DNA from: Panorpa germanica
Taxonomy: Eukaryota; Arthropoda; Insecta; Mecoptera; Panorpidae
Direction: 5' to 3'
Assembly: GCA_963678705.1 (NCBI GenBank)
Contig: OY783214.1
Span: forward strand, 5,456,001-5,520,000
DNA length: 64,000 nt
This document shows, one piece after another, positions 23,753 to 36,494 of this stretch. The number at the start of each line of letters is the position of its first letter. The stretch's first letter is position 1. The position numbers and the translations under genes were made by a program. The notes beneath the pieces are model-generated. The model ran no database searches and was not told the DNA's origin. It saw nothing but the letters and a program-made list of their open reading frames with translations.

Positions 23753-24060
23753 GCTGTCCCGGCCACGCGTTGCTGTGTCTAACGTTTTTGTCATATTACA
23801 TTACATAGCGCCATCTATTGAATATTTACTCAATCTAGTCAACAGAATATTTACTCAATCTAGTCGCCAGATGTCAACAGATAATTAATAGACAAATAAT
23901 TTGCAATAAGATAATATTGCAATCATAAATTGAGATGTAAGCTATCCTATCTTTCAAGTTGGATCAAACTGCACACGGTGTACAAATTTGATTAAAATCG
24001 GTTAAGTAGTTTAGGAGTCCATCGCGGACACACAACGTGACACGTAATTTATATATATTA
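23753..24060 (+). mobile_element. Helitron-like non-autonomous element, copy 2
   Basis: An inverted copy of the 5347-5684 insert. It starts ACTAGCTGTCCCGGCCACGC and ends near CGTGACACGTAATTTATATA. It shows the same duplicated internal segment, AATATTTACTCAATCTAGTC, seen twice in each copy. Class tentative. Confidence 0.6.
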
Positions 24061-24069
24061 AGAAGAAGA

Positions 24070-27000
24070 TTATTTACAATATTACTTTACATTAACAATA
24101 GTTATTCTATTTTAAAGTCAACCACATACATACAAGTAGAAATTTACTCCTTACAATGTGTGCAAATTCTAATTTAATGTAAATGCAACACATGAAAACA
24201 CAAATTGTATACAGAATGATATTCCATAATAGCAATAAATACGCGTATATATAAAGCCAATGTTTATTGCAACAGTAGAAATAAAATATGTAAAATACGG
24301 TTTTCTATATTATAGAAAACATCTAAGTACACAATGCAACGCAATCGCATTATCAGGGGCTGTCAACCTGTTCTAATAAAACTGCTGTGGTCTATAAATA
24401 ACGTAGCTTGGTTAGGGGAGGGAAGGGTTCGGTAGAAAGCTACGCAGAGCTACGTAAAACGTTCATAGTGAAAGCTATGGCATGTCACAAGAGAAGAGCG
24501 GTTCTAAAAATCCCAAATATTGTAATTTTTGTCATAACCACTTCGGGCTTAGTTGCATTAGATTACGGCATAAGCGAAAGAAGTGGAATAGGAGGGGTCT
24601 GAAACATTGTGACATCACATGTAACATAAAATATGCAAGACATTTTAGGAAATGTACATTTTTAATCAAACTTATGTGTTGCTTCTGAAATCAAAGACTT
24701 TTATTTAAGTAATTTACGTGCACATTATAATAATTAAACTGTTTAACTTAAATCATACTGTCTTTCCTGAAATCAAAGAAACGACATTTAAAGTTTATTA
24801 TTTAAATTGTTAATTGCTGTTTATCTAATTTTATTATAACCTAACATTAGCACAGTGGTAACATTGGCACACACTACAATGAAAGTAGCTAGATCTAATA
24901 TATACCACTCATCTAACCAGAATGCAGTTGTAATATATCTAGTCAGTAAAGAAATATAATTTCTTTACAAATATTATATGAGGCGTCTAGAAGCAAAGGG
25001 ATGTAAGTAACAAATTTTGAAAATTTTACCAGCGCAAACCGTAGTAGATGTACACACTTGGACAAATTTCACTATAAAGAGTGAATTCTTAAACCTACTG
25101 AACGTTCTGAAGAATTTTACTTTTGTCACTTACATTCCTTTGCATCTATACGCCTCATATATGTTTTTGAAAAAAATATAGTTAAAATATAGGAGTTTTA
25201 TTAAGTAACAAGTAATTAACACTAAAACATTAATAAAAAATTTATAAATAACATTTGTGACATCATACCTAGTAGGAGGGGGGTGGAGCTAGATAATTGC
25301 AAAAAATTTATGGATTAGTTTTTTTCTTAGACTTTTCTATAATATCTTAAAATGATTTTGTAAATGTAATTTGTTATAAATTTTTTATGTTCTGATGCGT
25401 CTACTGTTTTTGTAGAGTTGATAAATGTTCTTCACTCCTGTTTATAACAAACTCGAACAATCTTTACATAATATTATCTGCAATGACAATGGCAATGTCA
25501 AGGAGATATACCGTACACACAACTTAAAGCTTCAAGCAGGATAATTGAGGCCTGAGATTCTCGTTTAAGTTATGAGTATGATTATAGTCATGATGTAGTT
25601 AATTTAACAATTATGTATTATAATTAAATATTCGTGTTCTGCATGGTAATAAGTGTGTGGTACGGCCGGCTGCCATACTTGCCAGCGGCAGGCAGGCGGC
25701 AGGCGGACACCGTCGTCGTCTTACGACCATCGTCGTACGTTGTCGTGTCCGCCAGGAAGTGCTCTAACAAGACATTGATAAGCGTGTAATTATACGTTGA
25801 GTATACTTTACATGTTTCAAATATATTTTTTTAATGTCATAAACTATATCAGTGATAGGATTTAATTAATTCAACATATTATTTACCCTGTTTGGTACAT
25901 TTTGTAGCAAATACCCATGTCAGACATTTCTAGGTCGTCTGTCTTATGCTGCGTTTCATAATTACATGCGTTAAGATATATAAAATTTATGTTAGTTTAC
26001 AAAATATTTAAGGTGGAACATTACTTCATGGTTATACAGATAGATGTAGATGGCGATAGTGTACCAAAATGACAATCGAATAATTATGCCCGAAACAAAT
26101 ACAATGTTTCAGTGTATATACCAACAAAAATATGGTGAACCTTATCAGATGCACCTTTTAATTTTTATTAATACTATTTTTATATGTTTATGAATTAACA
26201 TTCACAAACTGGTTTATAAGAGTGCATACAGAAATTGGGTCGAAACCCGCTTGCATAATTTCAATGCAGTTATTTTTGATCAGGAAGTTTTTATTGTAAA
26301 CAGTTAATATTATTTGTAGTAGAAGAAATCAAGTTGTCACTTTATCTACTTTTATTAGACAACTAAGGTACTTTTTTATTGCACAGTTAGATAATTTATA
26401 GCATTGGTTTGTTAAACGTTACTTTGACGCATTGTAACTGTCAATCAAATGATAATAATGCGATCGATCTAGAACTTGTTGCAAGCTTACTATCATTTGT
26501 AATTTAAAACCATTATCATACATTTTAAAATTCACAAAACCAGGTCTGTGAATTCAGTAAAAAAAACATTCGATTCCTACTCTGACCAAATTCAATACTA
26601 AGTCATTTTGGGGTGTGTCTAATATAAAAAGGAAATATATATAAAATATACCCGCTAAACACGGTCTTGTTATTTAAGGTTTATCTAATACAAAAAATGT
26701 AGTTGGTTATGAAAACGATTTTACTACTAATATGCAATGTTTTGTGACTTATTTTTAGTGCTTTTTGAGAAGTAAAGCTATCCTTTTGCGCATTACCATA
26801 CTCACAAAACTTCTTAAGGAGATCACGTAAACAATTTTATGTTCTTTACAATGCATTTTGACCTATTTATTCGTATTTTATTTATTCGTATTTTAAACAC
26901 TTAAAATAAAACTAATTTTAGATTATTAGAGTGTTCCTAGGTTGTGCATAAGAAAAGATATTATATAAAAGTAATGTAAGATTCATATTTTATGTTTAGT

Positions 27001-27528
27001 AGGTTGAGTTGAAAATAAAATTGTAATTAATTTTACCTTTACTAAAAACCATTACATATTAAGATTCCGTTTTATACAATGCGAATTTGTAAATTTTATT
27101 TATCTTCAGATTTCATTTTCTCCAGTCTAAATATATTTCAGCTTTCGTTAAAGTTCTAGTATAAATCTGCGACTGATAATACATACAATTATCCATTTTT
27201 CTCGATTCAGTAGTGTACACGTTATTTTGGGCCTTGAACAATATCATAATTCTAGAAATGTATATTACATGTACTGATAAGATTAACTATTAGGATCTCA
27301 AATGCGATTTCTTTAAATAATCGCAATGTTACTGAACATATTAATAATTAGAACAGTCTTTTAAAGAACCAGGATTAATTATTTTTTAATTTATAATATT
27401 TAAATATTTTCTTAACGTACTAGAAAGTTCATAATTATATATTTGAGTTTCGGTAAGAAACTTTATAAATATGCAATGCAGTTTTATAGATAATTTCAAT
27501 TATGGATCACAACCAATTAAAATTGAAT
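24070..27528. other. intergenic; old repeats and a GC-rich hairpin
   Basis: No gene seen. About 24820-24970 is similar, inverted, to 39055-39215 (shared ACTTTCATTGTAGTGTGTGCC type block). About 25660-25760 is strikingly GC-rich for this window and contains the inverse pair GGCGGACAC/GTGTCCGCC (25702-25710 and 25745-25753). This region may hold the missing first exon or promoter of the cuticular protein gene, but I could not find it. Confidence 0.4.
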
Positions 27529-28131
27529 GCACTTGTGTCCTCATTTTTTAGTGGTCGATTTTTCAATTGTTGATTGAAATTGATGTTAATAAATGTATAT
27601 TGGCGTGTCTATTTTATTAAATATTTAAATGTTGACGGAGATATAGTAATTAAAAGTTTGAATTGTAGTTTTTGCGCTAGAAATGGTCGGCCATATTTGT
27701 ATGACGTGAAATACATTTTAACGTCAGTTATTTGTTGAGTAGGTCAGTGCTGTGGTAATGTTCTGTAGCTGTTGGTAGTCAAATAATCAAGTCAAATCAA
27801 AGAATAATAAGTTTTTATTTTATTTAGCCCTGCTAAGGCAGACATAATATTTAAATTTTATTGTTCCTTGAAATAACTGAAAATAATATTTGATATTTTG
27901 ATATATAAATACATATAGCAGAGATTTATTGTAGGTTGGTAACCTTACACAAGGATTGTGATGTCACATGCACTTGGAATGTGTACAACGTTGAATCCCT
28001 TTAATAATTAAAGAGAAAAAATGACTTTTTGAATTGTTAATATCTCCTAACATATAAGGAGTTATTAAAAAATAATTGAACATTTCTGGTCAACACACTT
28101 TTATAGAAATTAAGAAATAGGACACAAGCCC
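27529..28131 (-). mobile_element. miniature element, GGACACAAGCCC ends, copy 1
   Basis: A ~600-bp non-coding element, inverted relative to copies at 42309-42941 and 53894-54503. Its ends carry CTTGTGTCCTCA and its inverse AGGACACAAGCCC. The interior is collinear with the other copies (for example GTCGGCCATATTTGTATGAC and CCTTTAATAATTAAAG). Confidence 0.8.
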
Positions 28132-28755
28132 ATTCGTCCAGTACACTCTCAAAAACATATTTGCAGAATTAAAAATAGCAATAAGCTTTATTTTATAATT
28201 CTACTTTTAAATGAAAACCAATATATATTGGTATTAGCTTCTCTATATCTTTTCAAAGGAAAATCATTGCAAGTTTCTGTTTTATATATAGTCATAAAAT
28301 GATATATTTTTCTGTTTAGTAATATAATTATAAAGTTTATTATTTTGCGAGCGTTAGGACGTTGACGCCATGCTATTAATGTAATAACAACTTGTTACAT
28401 ATCCGGTCAGCTACACCTTTGATTATTTATTAATTCAATAAAATTACTCTCTCTCTCTCTCTGCACTTTCTTATAACTCATTTCCGATTTGCACAACACT
28501 TATGCTTATTTACATTTACATTTGACACATACCTTATAAATAACATGATATTACGCAGCTACTTCATATCTATAAACTTAATCATTACAAAAAGACGTAT
28601 TCCCAAGTGCATTCTTTCTTTTGTTGTTGTTATTTATAAACGCACGCCTACGCCCGCACAAGAGTGTTGAAATCAATTTACGAATACCGTATGTCCACTT
28701 AATTAGTACAATAAATAAATACGTTGTGTAATATAAAACTTTTCTTTACTTTCAG
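28132..28755. other. intron or intergenic sequence upstream of the cuticular protein exon
   Basis: Probably the intron before the cuticular exon, because 28741-28755 is a good polypyrimidine-AG acceptor (TTTACTTTCAG). A CT microsatellite lies at about 28448-28461. No leader exon with a signal peptide is visible here. Confidence 0.5.
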
Positions 28756-30726
28756 ATTTGTTTCGCTATGACAGCAGATCTGATTGCTCCAAGCCATGGT
28801 CATCCGCCAATCCGGAGACGTCATACTGATATAATAGCAGGGCAGGATTTCCTCTCCGTCTTCATGTCAGCTAGTGGTCAGATGAATACGAAAACAACAA
28901 CCGAACTAATAATCACAACTCCCAATGAATCACCTCTGAAACCCGTGAGCAGAGACTCCAGAAGTAGTCTCTTCCACGAAGAAAGTCGTATCGAGAACAT
29001 CAACATGGATATACCCGGCACGAAGAGTAAAACTCCGTACTTACCATTGGAAACAATGTTTTCTAATGTAAAAGACAGCGATGAAGATGATGTCATCGAT
29101 GAAATGTTGGGAATATCAAACTCTGACAGTTTTGGGCTAAAAACTGAATCTAAGAAAAATATGACTAGTATTATTCAATCAAAATTGAAAGAATTTTATA
29201 CAGAACATCAAAACTTGAATGAAAACAATAGGAGATACGATTCTATATTTAACAACCCGTTAGACAGTGAAGCACAGGTTATAGCTGTGAGAGTGTCATC
29301 ATCCGTTGGAATATCGCAGATAAATAAATCACCTGCTAATTCCAAGACAACAACGACTACAGAGACCATTTCACAACCGAACGAACAAAATGCGGTTCTC
29401 GCTAGTGAGGCTCCGATCATTAACGCACAGTCCAATAAGAGTGAGTTTACAATAGAAGAAAGAGAACCTGCAACAAAAGATAAGGATTACATAAGGGGTT
29501 CAGCAACAAATCGCCACAGCGTCGTAGCGCCAGGACCTTTGTTCGGGGCAAACGAAGCGTATCTGCAACAACAACGATCTCGCCATCAAAGACGACAAGA
29601 ACCGATGCATCCATATCATCAAACAATAATTTATCACAACAGCCAGAAGGATGGAAACCAACCTCGCTCCATATCGTATAGTTCAATGGGCCAATCGGTG
29701 CATCCAGCTAAGCCTATGGAAGGATTAAATACGCAACCTGGTAAAGAAACGGATAATATTAGTAAAGGAGAGAAACATTACAGTCAGCCAGCTCAAGTAT
29801 ATAGCGAGCCCGCGAAGGTATACGGCGAACCAGAGAAAGTGTATGGAGAACCAGCGAAGGTGTATTCCGAACCCGCTAAGAACTATGGTGAACCAGCCAA
29901 GATTTATAGTGAACCTGCAAAAATATATAGTGAACCTGCCAAGGTATATTCCGAGCCTGAGAAAGTTTACAGTGAGCCAGCTAAGATATACAGCGAACCT
30001 GCTAAGATATACAGCGAGCCTGCTAAAGTGTATTCCGAGCCAGCTAAGATATACAGCGAGCCTGCTAAAGTGTACTCACAACCAGAGAGGGTGTATCACC
30101 CCCCGCAGCAAAAAGTGTACGGTGACACTGAACATCCTTACGCTTCCAAGATGGGAAACATGTATCCACGAAAAGAATACGTGAATGCAGCCGTAGAACG
30201 CTATATGCATCAGAACGTCAGACCTGAGGATGCGCATCTTTTTGGGGATATTAGCAAGCCATCCTATGACCAATTAAATGCCCCCAAAGAGGAGGGTTCC
30301 TACGTCCCTAGAAACCAGGAACGAAACTGGGCAAAGCCCGAACGTGTTTACGGCAAACCGGAAGTTCCTCATGTTTCAGTAACGGATCCAACGACGGGTC
30401 CACGGCCCCAAGTCTACGAGACAACTCCTGAACAGAACTATGAAGTAGATGAAGCAGTTAGCGTAATGACGAATGGTCGGGCTCATGGAGTGCAGCCTTC
30501 TCCCGATAAAAACGAAGATGACAGTCAGAAAACTGGCTACGTTGTTGAAGGAAAGAACTTTAGGAAATACAGAGTCGAGGAAAGGACATCTGATGGATTT
30601 ATTGTGGGAGAATACGGTGTCGTTAGTCATGATGATGGTAGTCTTCGTGGTGTACGATATACTGCAGATGGAACCATTAACCCCAGGTTGATTTATGATG
30701 CTCTCATGAAGTTCTTAGCGCTTTAA
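28756..30726 (+). CDS. cuticular protein with C-terminal Rebers-Riddiford domain (main exon)
   Basis: This structural protein is predicted to bind chitin in the cuticle. The exon begins after a TTTCAG acceptor and reads ICFAMTADLIAPS in frame. The hydrophobic start and the acceptor imply that a leader exon carrying the true ATG lies upstream; the internal ATG at 28768 gives 652 residues without a signal peptide. A long acidic/Ser-Thr-rich region is followed by a 7-residue array (PAKVYSE type, about 15 units, residues ~341-445). A linker follows, then the C-terminal domain (~588-640): KYRVEERTSDGFIVGEYGVV and RGVRYTADGTINPRLIYDAL. A domain at the very C-terminus, ending MKFLAL, fits the rarer RR-3-like proteins rather than classic RR-1/RR-2. 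The stop is at 30724-30726. Confidence 0.88.
   Translation: MCFAMTADLIAPSHGHPPIRRRHTDIIAGQDFLSVFMSASGQMNTKTTTELIITTPNESPLKPVSRDSRSSLFHEESRIENINMDIPGTKSKTPYLPLETMFSNVKDSDEDDVIDEMLGISNSDSFGLKTESKKNMTSIIQSKLKEFYTEHQNLNENNRRYDSIFNNPLDSEAQVIAVRVSSSVGISQINKSPANSKTTTTTETISQPNEQNAVLASEAPIINAQSNKSEFTIEEREPATKDKDYIRGSATNRHSVVAPGPLFGANEAYLQQQRSRHQRRQEPMHPYHQTIIYHNSQKDGNQPRSISYSSMGQSVHPAKPMEGLNTQPGKETDNISKGEKHYSQPAQVYSEPAKVYGEPEKVYGEPAKVYSEPAKNYGEPAKIYSEPAKIYSEPAKVYSEPEKVYSEPAKIYSEPAKIYSEPAKVYSEPAKIYSEPAKVYSQPERVYHPPQQKVYGDTEHPYASKMGNMYPRKEYVNAAVERYMHQNVRPEDAHLFGDISKPSYDQLNAPKEEGSYVPRNQERNWAKPERVYGKPEVPHVSVTDPTTGPRPQVYETTPEQNYEVDEAVSVMTNGRAHGVQPSPDKNEDDSQKTGYVVEGKNFRKYRVEERTSDGFIVGEYGVVSHDDGSLRGVRYTADGTINPRLIYDALMKFLAL
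29788..30102 (+). repeat. 21-bp coding tandem repeat (PAKVYSE)
   Basis: About fifteen 7-residue units, PA/EK-V/I/N-Y-S/G-E, sit within the cuticular protein. The Tyr in every unit could be cross-linked or phosphorylated, as known for other Tyr-rich cuticle repeats; this is inference. Codon variation between units is greater than in the 435-bp array at 1.4-2.7 kb, so it is older or less homogenised. Confidence 0.85.
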
Positions 30727-32261
30727 ATGAAATGTTACGTCACTTTTAACATTAAACATGAAACTGCCATTAGTATGACTGTATTTAAATATAAATTATT
30801 CATTTCTTAAAAAGAAAAACAATGTATTTTAAGTAAAAATTTGTTTGTTTTAGTTCCTCCATTATTATATTTTATTTTACTTTAAATTATTGCTCGACTT
30901 TGACTACTTGTGATAATAGACGTAACTATAATAGTCTATTTTATTATCAATGTGGACTATTTCATTAATTTTTGTTATGTTAATTAGTTTATGATAATAA
31001 CTAGATAAACGATAGAGATATTGCAGAGCGGCTTAATCTGCTCATCTTAGATAATTAATAAATAATTAAAAGCAAATGTATTGTTTGTTAACTTTGAACG
31101 TCGTGAAGGTAATACGTCTTAATGCTACAACTTATATCAACAAAGCAGCCTCAAACTTTCCCAGTCAACACTGTAGCATTTACGTAAACTTTATATTAAA
31201 TGTAAATGCTATGGAAATGTAATTAGCGGATTATGTATAAAACACTAGAACTAGAAACTTAGTAAATGTCAGGAAGTTATTAATTTTTGACTATGTACTA
31301 GCAATATTCATAACCAATCTAGTCACCTGACAAAACCTTGCATGTGTAGAGAAATGCAGGTAAAATTGAAAGTTGAAAATAATTGAAATAAGCAAATCAT
31401 GAATAATAACCTTGTAAATATGATTTACTTTACTGCATAATCTTTCCTGGTTGGACTTATAATTTATGAAGTAAATCAAAATTAAATCCATCTTTTCTTG
31501 AAACTAAACGCTATAGTCAAACTTCATTGATAAATACTTGCAAAATGTTGACGTCTTTGATCAACCTAACCTAACATATTTTTATACAAGAAGCTGCTAA
31601 CTACGTATTTAACAAAAACATGGCTGCCAAAAACATAACCTAAAAACACGTATACCAACTAAAAAGTTAAGTAAATATAGAGATTACATTATCTTCATTT
31701 AAAGATTATGAAGAATTGGACATGTTGCTGCGAAGATGTACAAGGGTAATTTACACTTTGAAATGCATATAAATTTTTGTATTTTTATAAATTAACTTTT
31801 GTTGTCCATCTTCTTATTGCAACAGCAATGGTATGTTAACACTATTAATTGTTAACGTAGTGTTTTATTCTATATATTATGGCAAAATAAACCTTATGTA
31901 TATCTGTCATAAGGTTCATGTACTATGACAGGTATACAAAATTTTTATTATTTGTTAATATTCGTTTCACCAAACAATAGAGAAGAAAATCTAAGAATTT
32001 CCATATTAACATTTGTTTAACCTTTATAACTTAAGGACTCAAGTTTTAGCGTTACAGTTTATTACTATATTTATAACAATTTATAGTTTTATAAAGAAAT
32101 AAAAACAATACACCAAATTATGTCGTTTTATTTTTTAATTTAAAGCTTTTTACTTTTTGTAGAGAAATAATGTTCTATTCTCACTCACTGAGTTTTAGTT
32201 TTAATTTAGCTTGGGAAATATAAAGAAATAAAAATAATTATATTAGATATCATAACTTATA
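30727..32261. other. 3' UTR and intergenic AT-rich DNA
   Basis: 3' UTR of the cuticular protein gene, then AT-rich DNA with no gene or defined repeat. Confidence 0.5.
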
Positions 32262-32265
32262 TTAA

Positions 32266-32905
32266 GGTGCAACGATACTTGGCCATTTTTTCTAGCGAAA
32301 TATAGATGGCGATATTATACAGCAGGTTAAATATTATCAAAAAAAACATGTTTTTGTGTTTAAATCGTTTTATGTAAGTAACTATAAACGCGAATCAAAA
32401 TCTAAAGCTGCAAACAAATGAATAACGTGTCTGCATTTTAAGCTTTCTTCCACTGAATTGAGTTGGAACCGCAAAAATAACTTTTGAAAATGAATATTGC
32501 TATATTTTCTAGTTAAATTCCAATTTTTATATGATTGGTAACATTTCTAAGGGTTTGTCATAAATTTTATAGAGAACCATAATAAGGTTCTCAAACTTAC
32601 GCTTAAGACTTAAAAATATATATAGTATAAAAATTGGAATTTAACTAAAAAATATAGCAATATTCATTTTCAAAAGTTATTTTTGCGGTTCCAACTCATT
32701 AAAAGTCAGTGGAAAAAAGCTTAAAATGTAGATACGTTATTCGTCTAACTAATTGCAGCTTTAGAGTTTGATTAGCGTTTATAGTTACTCACATAAAACG
32801 ACTTAAACATAAAAAAAAACATGCTATTTTTGATAATATTTAACCTGCTTGTATAGTATCGCCATCTATATTTCGCGAGAAAAAATGGCCAAGTATCGTT
32901 TCACT
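32266..32905. mobile_element. 640-bp TTAA-flanked foldback element
   Basis: Two arms of about 310 bp are near-perfect inverses, so the whole element can fold into one long hairpin. The ends are TTAA-GGTGCAACGATACTTGG and CCAAGTATCGTTTCACT-TTAA, with TTAA at 32262-32265 and 32906-32909. The arms share GATGGCGAT, AAATATTATCAAAAA-type and AGTTGGAACCGCAAAAATAA blocks. No coding capacity. One arm of a related copy lies at 7103-7330. Confidence 0.85.
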
Positions 32906-32909
32906 TTAA

Positions 32910-33487
32910 ATGAAGTATGTTACTGACGCACGACGCATGATTTCGCAAGTTAAAACTTACAGTTAAGGTTAAAACGTAAAGTTAAAACTAAAAACAGTGA
33001 GTGGGAATGGTACTTGAGATTGTGGACTACATCAAATTGACCTTGAAATTGGAGTGAAATAGAAATATGTTAATTACGGTTAATTTAGAATAAATCCGAT
33101 ATCAACTATGATCAACAAATTTAAGTTTTTGTAAATCTGAATTTATAAGCATTTTATTTTAAACAAAATATTTTTAGTACTCCAAATCATTTCACCATAT
33201 AACAATTTACTACGTCTTAAGATATATTCATTTAGCGCTGACTTTTTTATTTGATAATAATTAATGATAACATACGAGTAAGAAATAAAACAGAAGTCTG
33301 CATTCCAGGAAGCTTTTTGTTAATCTCGGTCATCTCATTATAAATATTTCTAAAGCAAGGTCGACTTCTACTTAACAGCGGAAAAGGAAACTTTATTCTC
33401 TCATGTCTTATTCATGAATAATAAATAATCTTAAAATGAAATAAAACCATCTGTAAAATAACTGCAAAAATAAAAAAAACCAGTGCA
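32910..33487. other. intergenic spacer between two transposons
   Basis: AT-rich DNA with no gene seen. Confidence 0.5.
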
Positions 33488-34248
33488 TTAAGGAGGTACA
33501 GGACGTTAACGTAAATGATGAAAACGTTGTGAAATTTGGAGGGTCGATACAAATAGTTAAAATACATGCTGTCTCAAAATTTTAAAGACCTAGGGTTCAT
33601 AGTTTTCTTCTTATACATGATTAAAAATAGTCATTTTCTATACAAATCATAATTTTTAGCTCAATTTCACCACATAATATAACTTTTAACTATATAAAAA
33701 TGGTGACACGGCTTTCAAAAACTAGGTGTATATAAAATAATCTTTTCTGTAACTATTGCAAAAAGAAAATTATCAAAAGGATACCTATATACGAAAATAT
33801 TTAAATAAAACCTTTAAGAAACAGTAAATGTAGGTTATAAGCCGGCAACGTTGCAAATGCCAATTTGAGCAGGAAATTCAAAATCGGAATAAATGTTATA
33901 TAAAATATAACAATTTATTAGTCAAAGAACCAAATCTCGCATGTGTCAACACACGTAAATTTGCAGCGTTGCAAAATTTATTATTCCTTTTTCAAAATAT
34001 TTAATTTGTATTTAAATTGAATTAATATAAATTTGATATTAATTATAGGTAGTTTTTAATTTATTAAACTATTATATGCATAAAAAATCATTTTAACAAG
34101 CAAGATGCAGTTTAATAGGGAATTGAAAAATTCATTTTCAAAGGTACAGTCCCAATATTTGCTCGTCCCTCATGTACTTCGTATTTTGCATTTCGTATTA
34201 CCGAGAGATAAACTTTTTGCAATGACGGTACGTCCTGTACCTCCTTAA
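33488..34248. mobile_element. TTAA-flanked miniature transposon, copy 2
   Basis: Uninterrupted copy of the 4717-5813 element in inverse orientation. It starts TTAA-GGAGGTACAGGACG and ends CGTCCTGTACCTCC-TTAA, with about 753 bp between the TTAA sites. It supplies the empty site that defines the insert in copy 1. Confidence 0.85.
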
Positions 34249-36494
34249 TCGTCAGGTCCTTAAGAAACCTTGAACGGAAACCCACAATGATTCCCTAATG
34301 TAATGCTGCAACAATGTGACCTTTAGCTAATGTCAAATAGAACCTGAAATCATTTTCTTCTAATAATAACATTTGCAGAATTGTAGTTGTTGGATATATT
34401 ATTAATCACTGAAATGGCGGACAGTTTGTGGCTTCTGTGTCAATATTTACTACACAATGGTTAATAATTAATGCAGAATGTGCTTTTGCGAATGAGAATA
34501 CGTAAGATGGTGATGCAAAGAAACTATAACACCTTAACCACCTGCTATGTGACATGACGCAAACGCAATGTACGACATTTCCATTAATACATTTTTTATA
34601 AATTTTCTTATTTGTATTACGTAATAAATAGATCTATAAATATATATATAAATATATTTCAAAGATTTGCATTTCTTATATCGGCTACAGATTATGCGTG
34701 TTACAATAATACCCAAAGCGTGTAATACTGTCGAAAATAACTTGAAAAAATTTGACAAATTGAAATTGATATTTTCCTCTTATTTTAAGATACAATATTA
34801 GAAACACACTTAAGCAGTTTTTATGAAGGTCCATGGTCAAAAAATAAAATGAGAAGTATAAATCATAAGGAAACTAAATATTCTAACACATTAATAAGTA
34901 GAAATATAAATCACTTTTTGCAGCATCGATATGGAAATATGTATAAGTACACAAAAAATTAATATAAAATAGAGCCTTGTTTACATAATGATAAGATTAC
35001 TAAAAAAGCAAAGGTAAAGACATTAGTCAAATTAAACAAACAGTTGAAAAAAATCTAATTCCCACGGTAATATATATAAGGTGTTCCAAAAAACATGGAG
35101 AATAACTCATTATGAATTTTTCATTATTGTTATTTTTAATACCAAACATCAACTTGATATACGTTCGGGTTTGATCTCGGAACCAGCGCTACATTTTCTG
35201 GGTTTAATTATTATCAAAGTTTAATTGATTATGTGATCACAAAATGATAGAACTTAGCATAGAAAATAAAAAACCTTTTTAACATGTAGTTGTGAAGTAA
35301 GAAAGCAACACCTACCGATGTCTTGCAAAATATACGAAAACATCATAAAGTTGTAAAAGGGCAATGATCGTCAAAGGAAAGAAATTCTAACACACGTATT
35401 ATCCTGTAGCAATCTAGTTTTGCATAATGTTACAAACTTTTTAGTGTTTTAAGCTTACTAATTATAGCTGACGCAAAGTTAAATGTACACTTAGGAAAGC
35501 TAACACCAAAAAGATCTTCTTAAGATTTCAATATGTTTATAAAATACTTTTAAGGTACTAAATATCACATTTCTAAACACCCTGTGTTCAATCTTTAAAG
35601 TAATCAATTGATTTATATATTCCATAATTGGATTTAAAACTTGCACCAGTTTTTCTTGCTGTTCGATGTAAATTCAAGGTTTCTTATTCATTTAACAAGT
35701 ACAAATACAAAAAATAAATTAGGTGTGAAAATTAATAATGTCATATTATTATATTTATTAATTAGTCATATTAGTATTTAAATATATACAGTAGTTAAAA
35801 ATCTCAACGATTTAGAGTAATATTTTCATGTTTTTTAATCTTGTTAACTTTAATCATTCGTCTAATTACTGTCAATTAATTTTTAAAATAATATTGAACG
35901 GATATGTCAGAATCTAAATTAAAAAATTATGATTTATAAGCATTGTCAAGAATTATTGTATGAAATAATTTCCTTGTATGTAATAACTAAATATAATACA
36001 AGACCATTACATTGCTTGTGTTAGAATACTGATAGAAGAGTTACTTGTTGTTTATTTATTATTTATAATTTAACAACACTGCAAATCTTATAGTTAATTT
36101 ACAACTAGAAACTATAATTAAAATCATATATTTTTAACTTTGAAAACTTGTAATGCAATAAAATTTAATTTATTACTTATGGATTTGACTTATATTATTT
36201 ATTTCAACAATATTGGGACCTTCGTAACCCCTGACTCAAATGTTTAAATTTATTGTTGATTGGTTTTTAATATACATACATATATATGTATCTGAACATA
36301 TATATATATGTGAGAATTGACGTCCGAACAAAATATGTGGTGAAAAACTCCGAGAGAGTAAAGTTTGAAAATAATAAATGTTTGATGGTAAGAAGTCCAA
36401 AGTCAAAATTCTAAATTTTGGAACTGAAATGAAAGTTTGATCGAATTGCTTTAAAAGTTCTAATGAAAAATTATTGATATAAAGAAAAATTTTC
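34249..36494. other. intergenic AT-rich DNA
   Basis: No gene seen. AGGTGTTCCAAAAAACATGG near 35080 and AAACACCCTGTG near 35576 look like opposing ends of an old element, but the inverse match is too short to claim one. Confidence 0.45.

Noticed and set aside
28448..28461. CT dinucleotide run
   Set aside because: Ordinary short microsatellite in a presumed intron.
28768..28770. ATG as the true start of the cuticular protein
   Set aside because: It lacks a signal peptide, and the frame is open back to a good splice acceptor at 28755.
29843..30184. 113-codon plus frame inside the cuticular exon
   Set aside because: Alternative-frame reading of the 21-bp repeat array.
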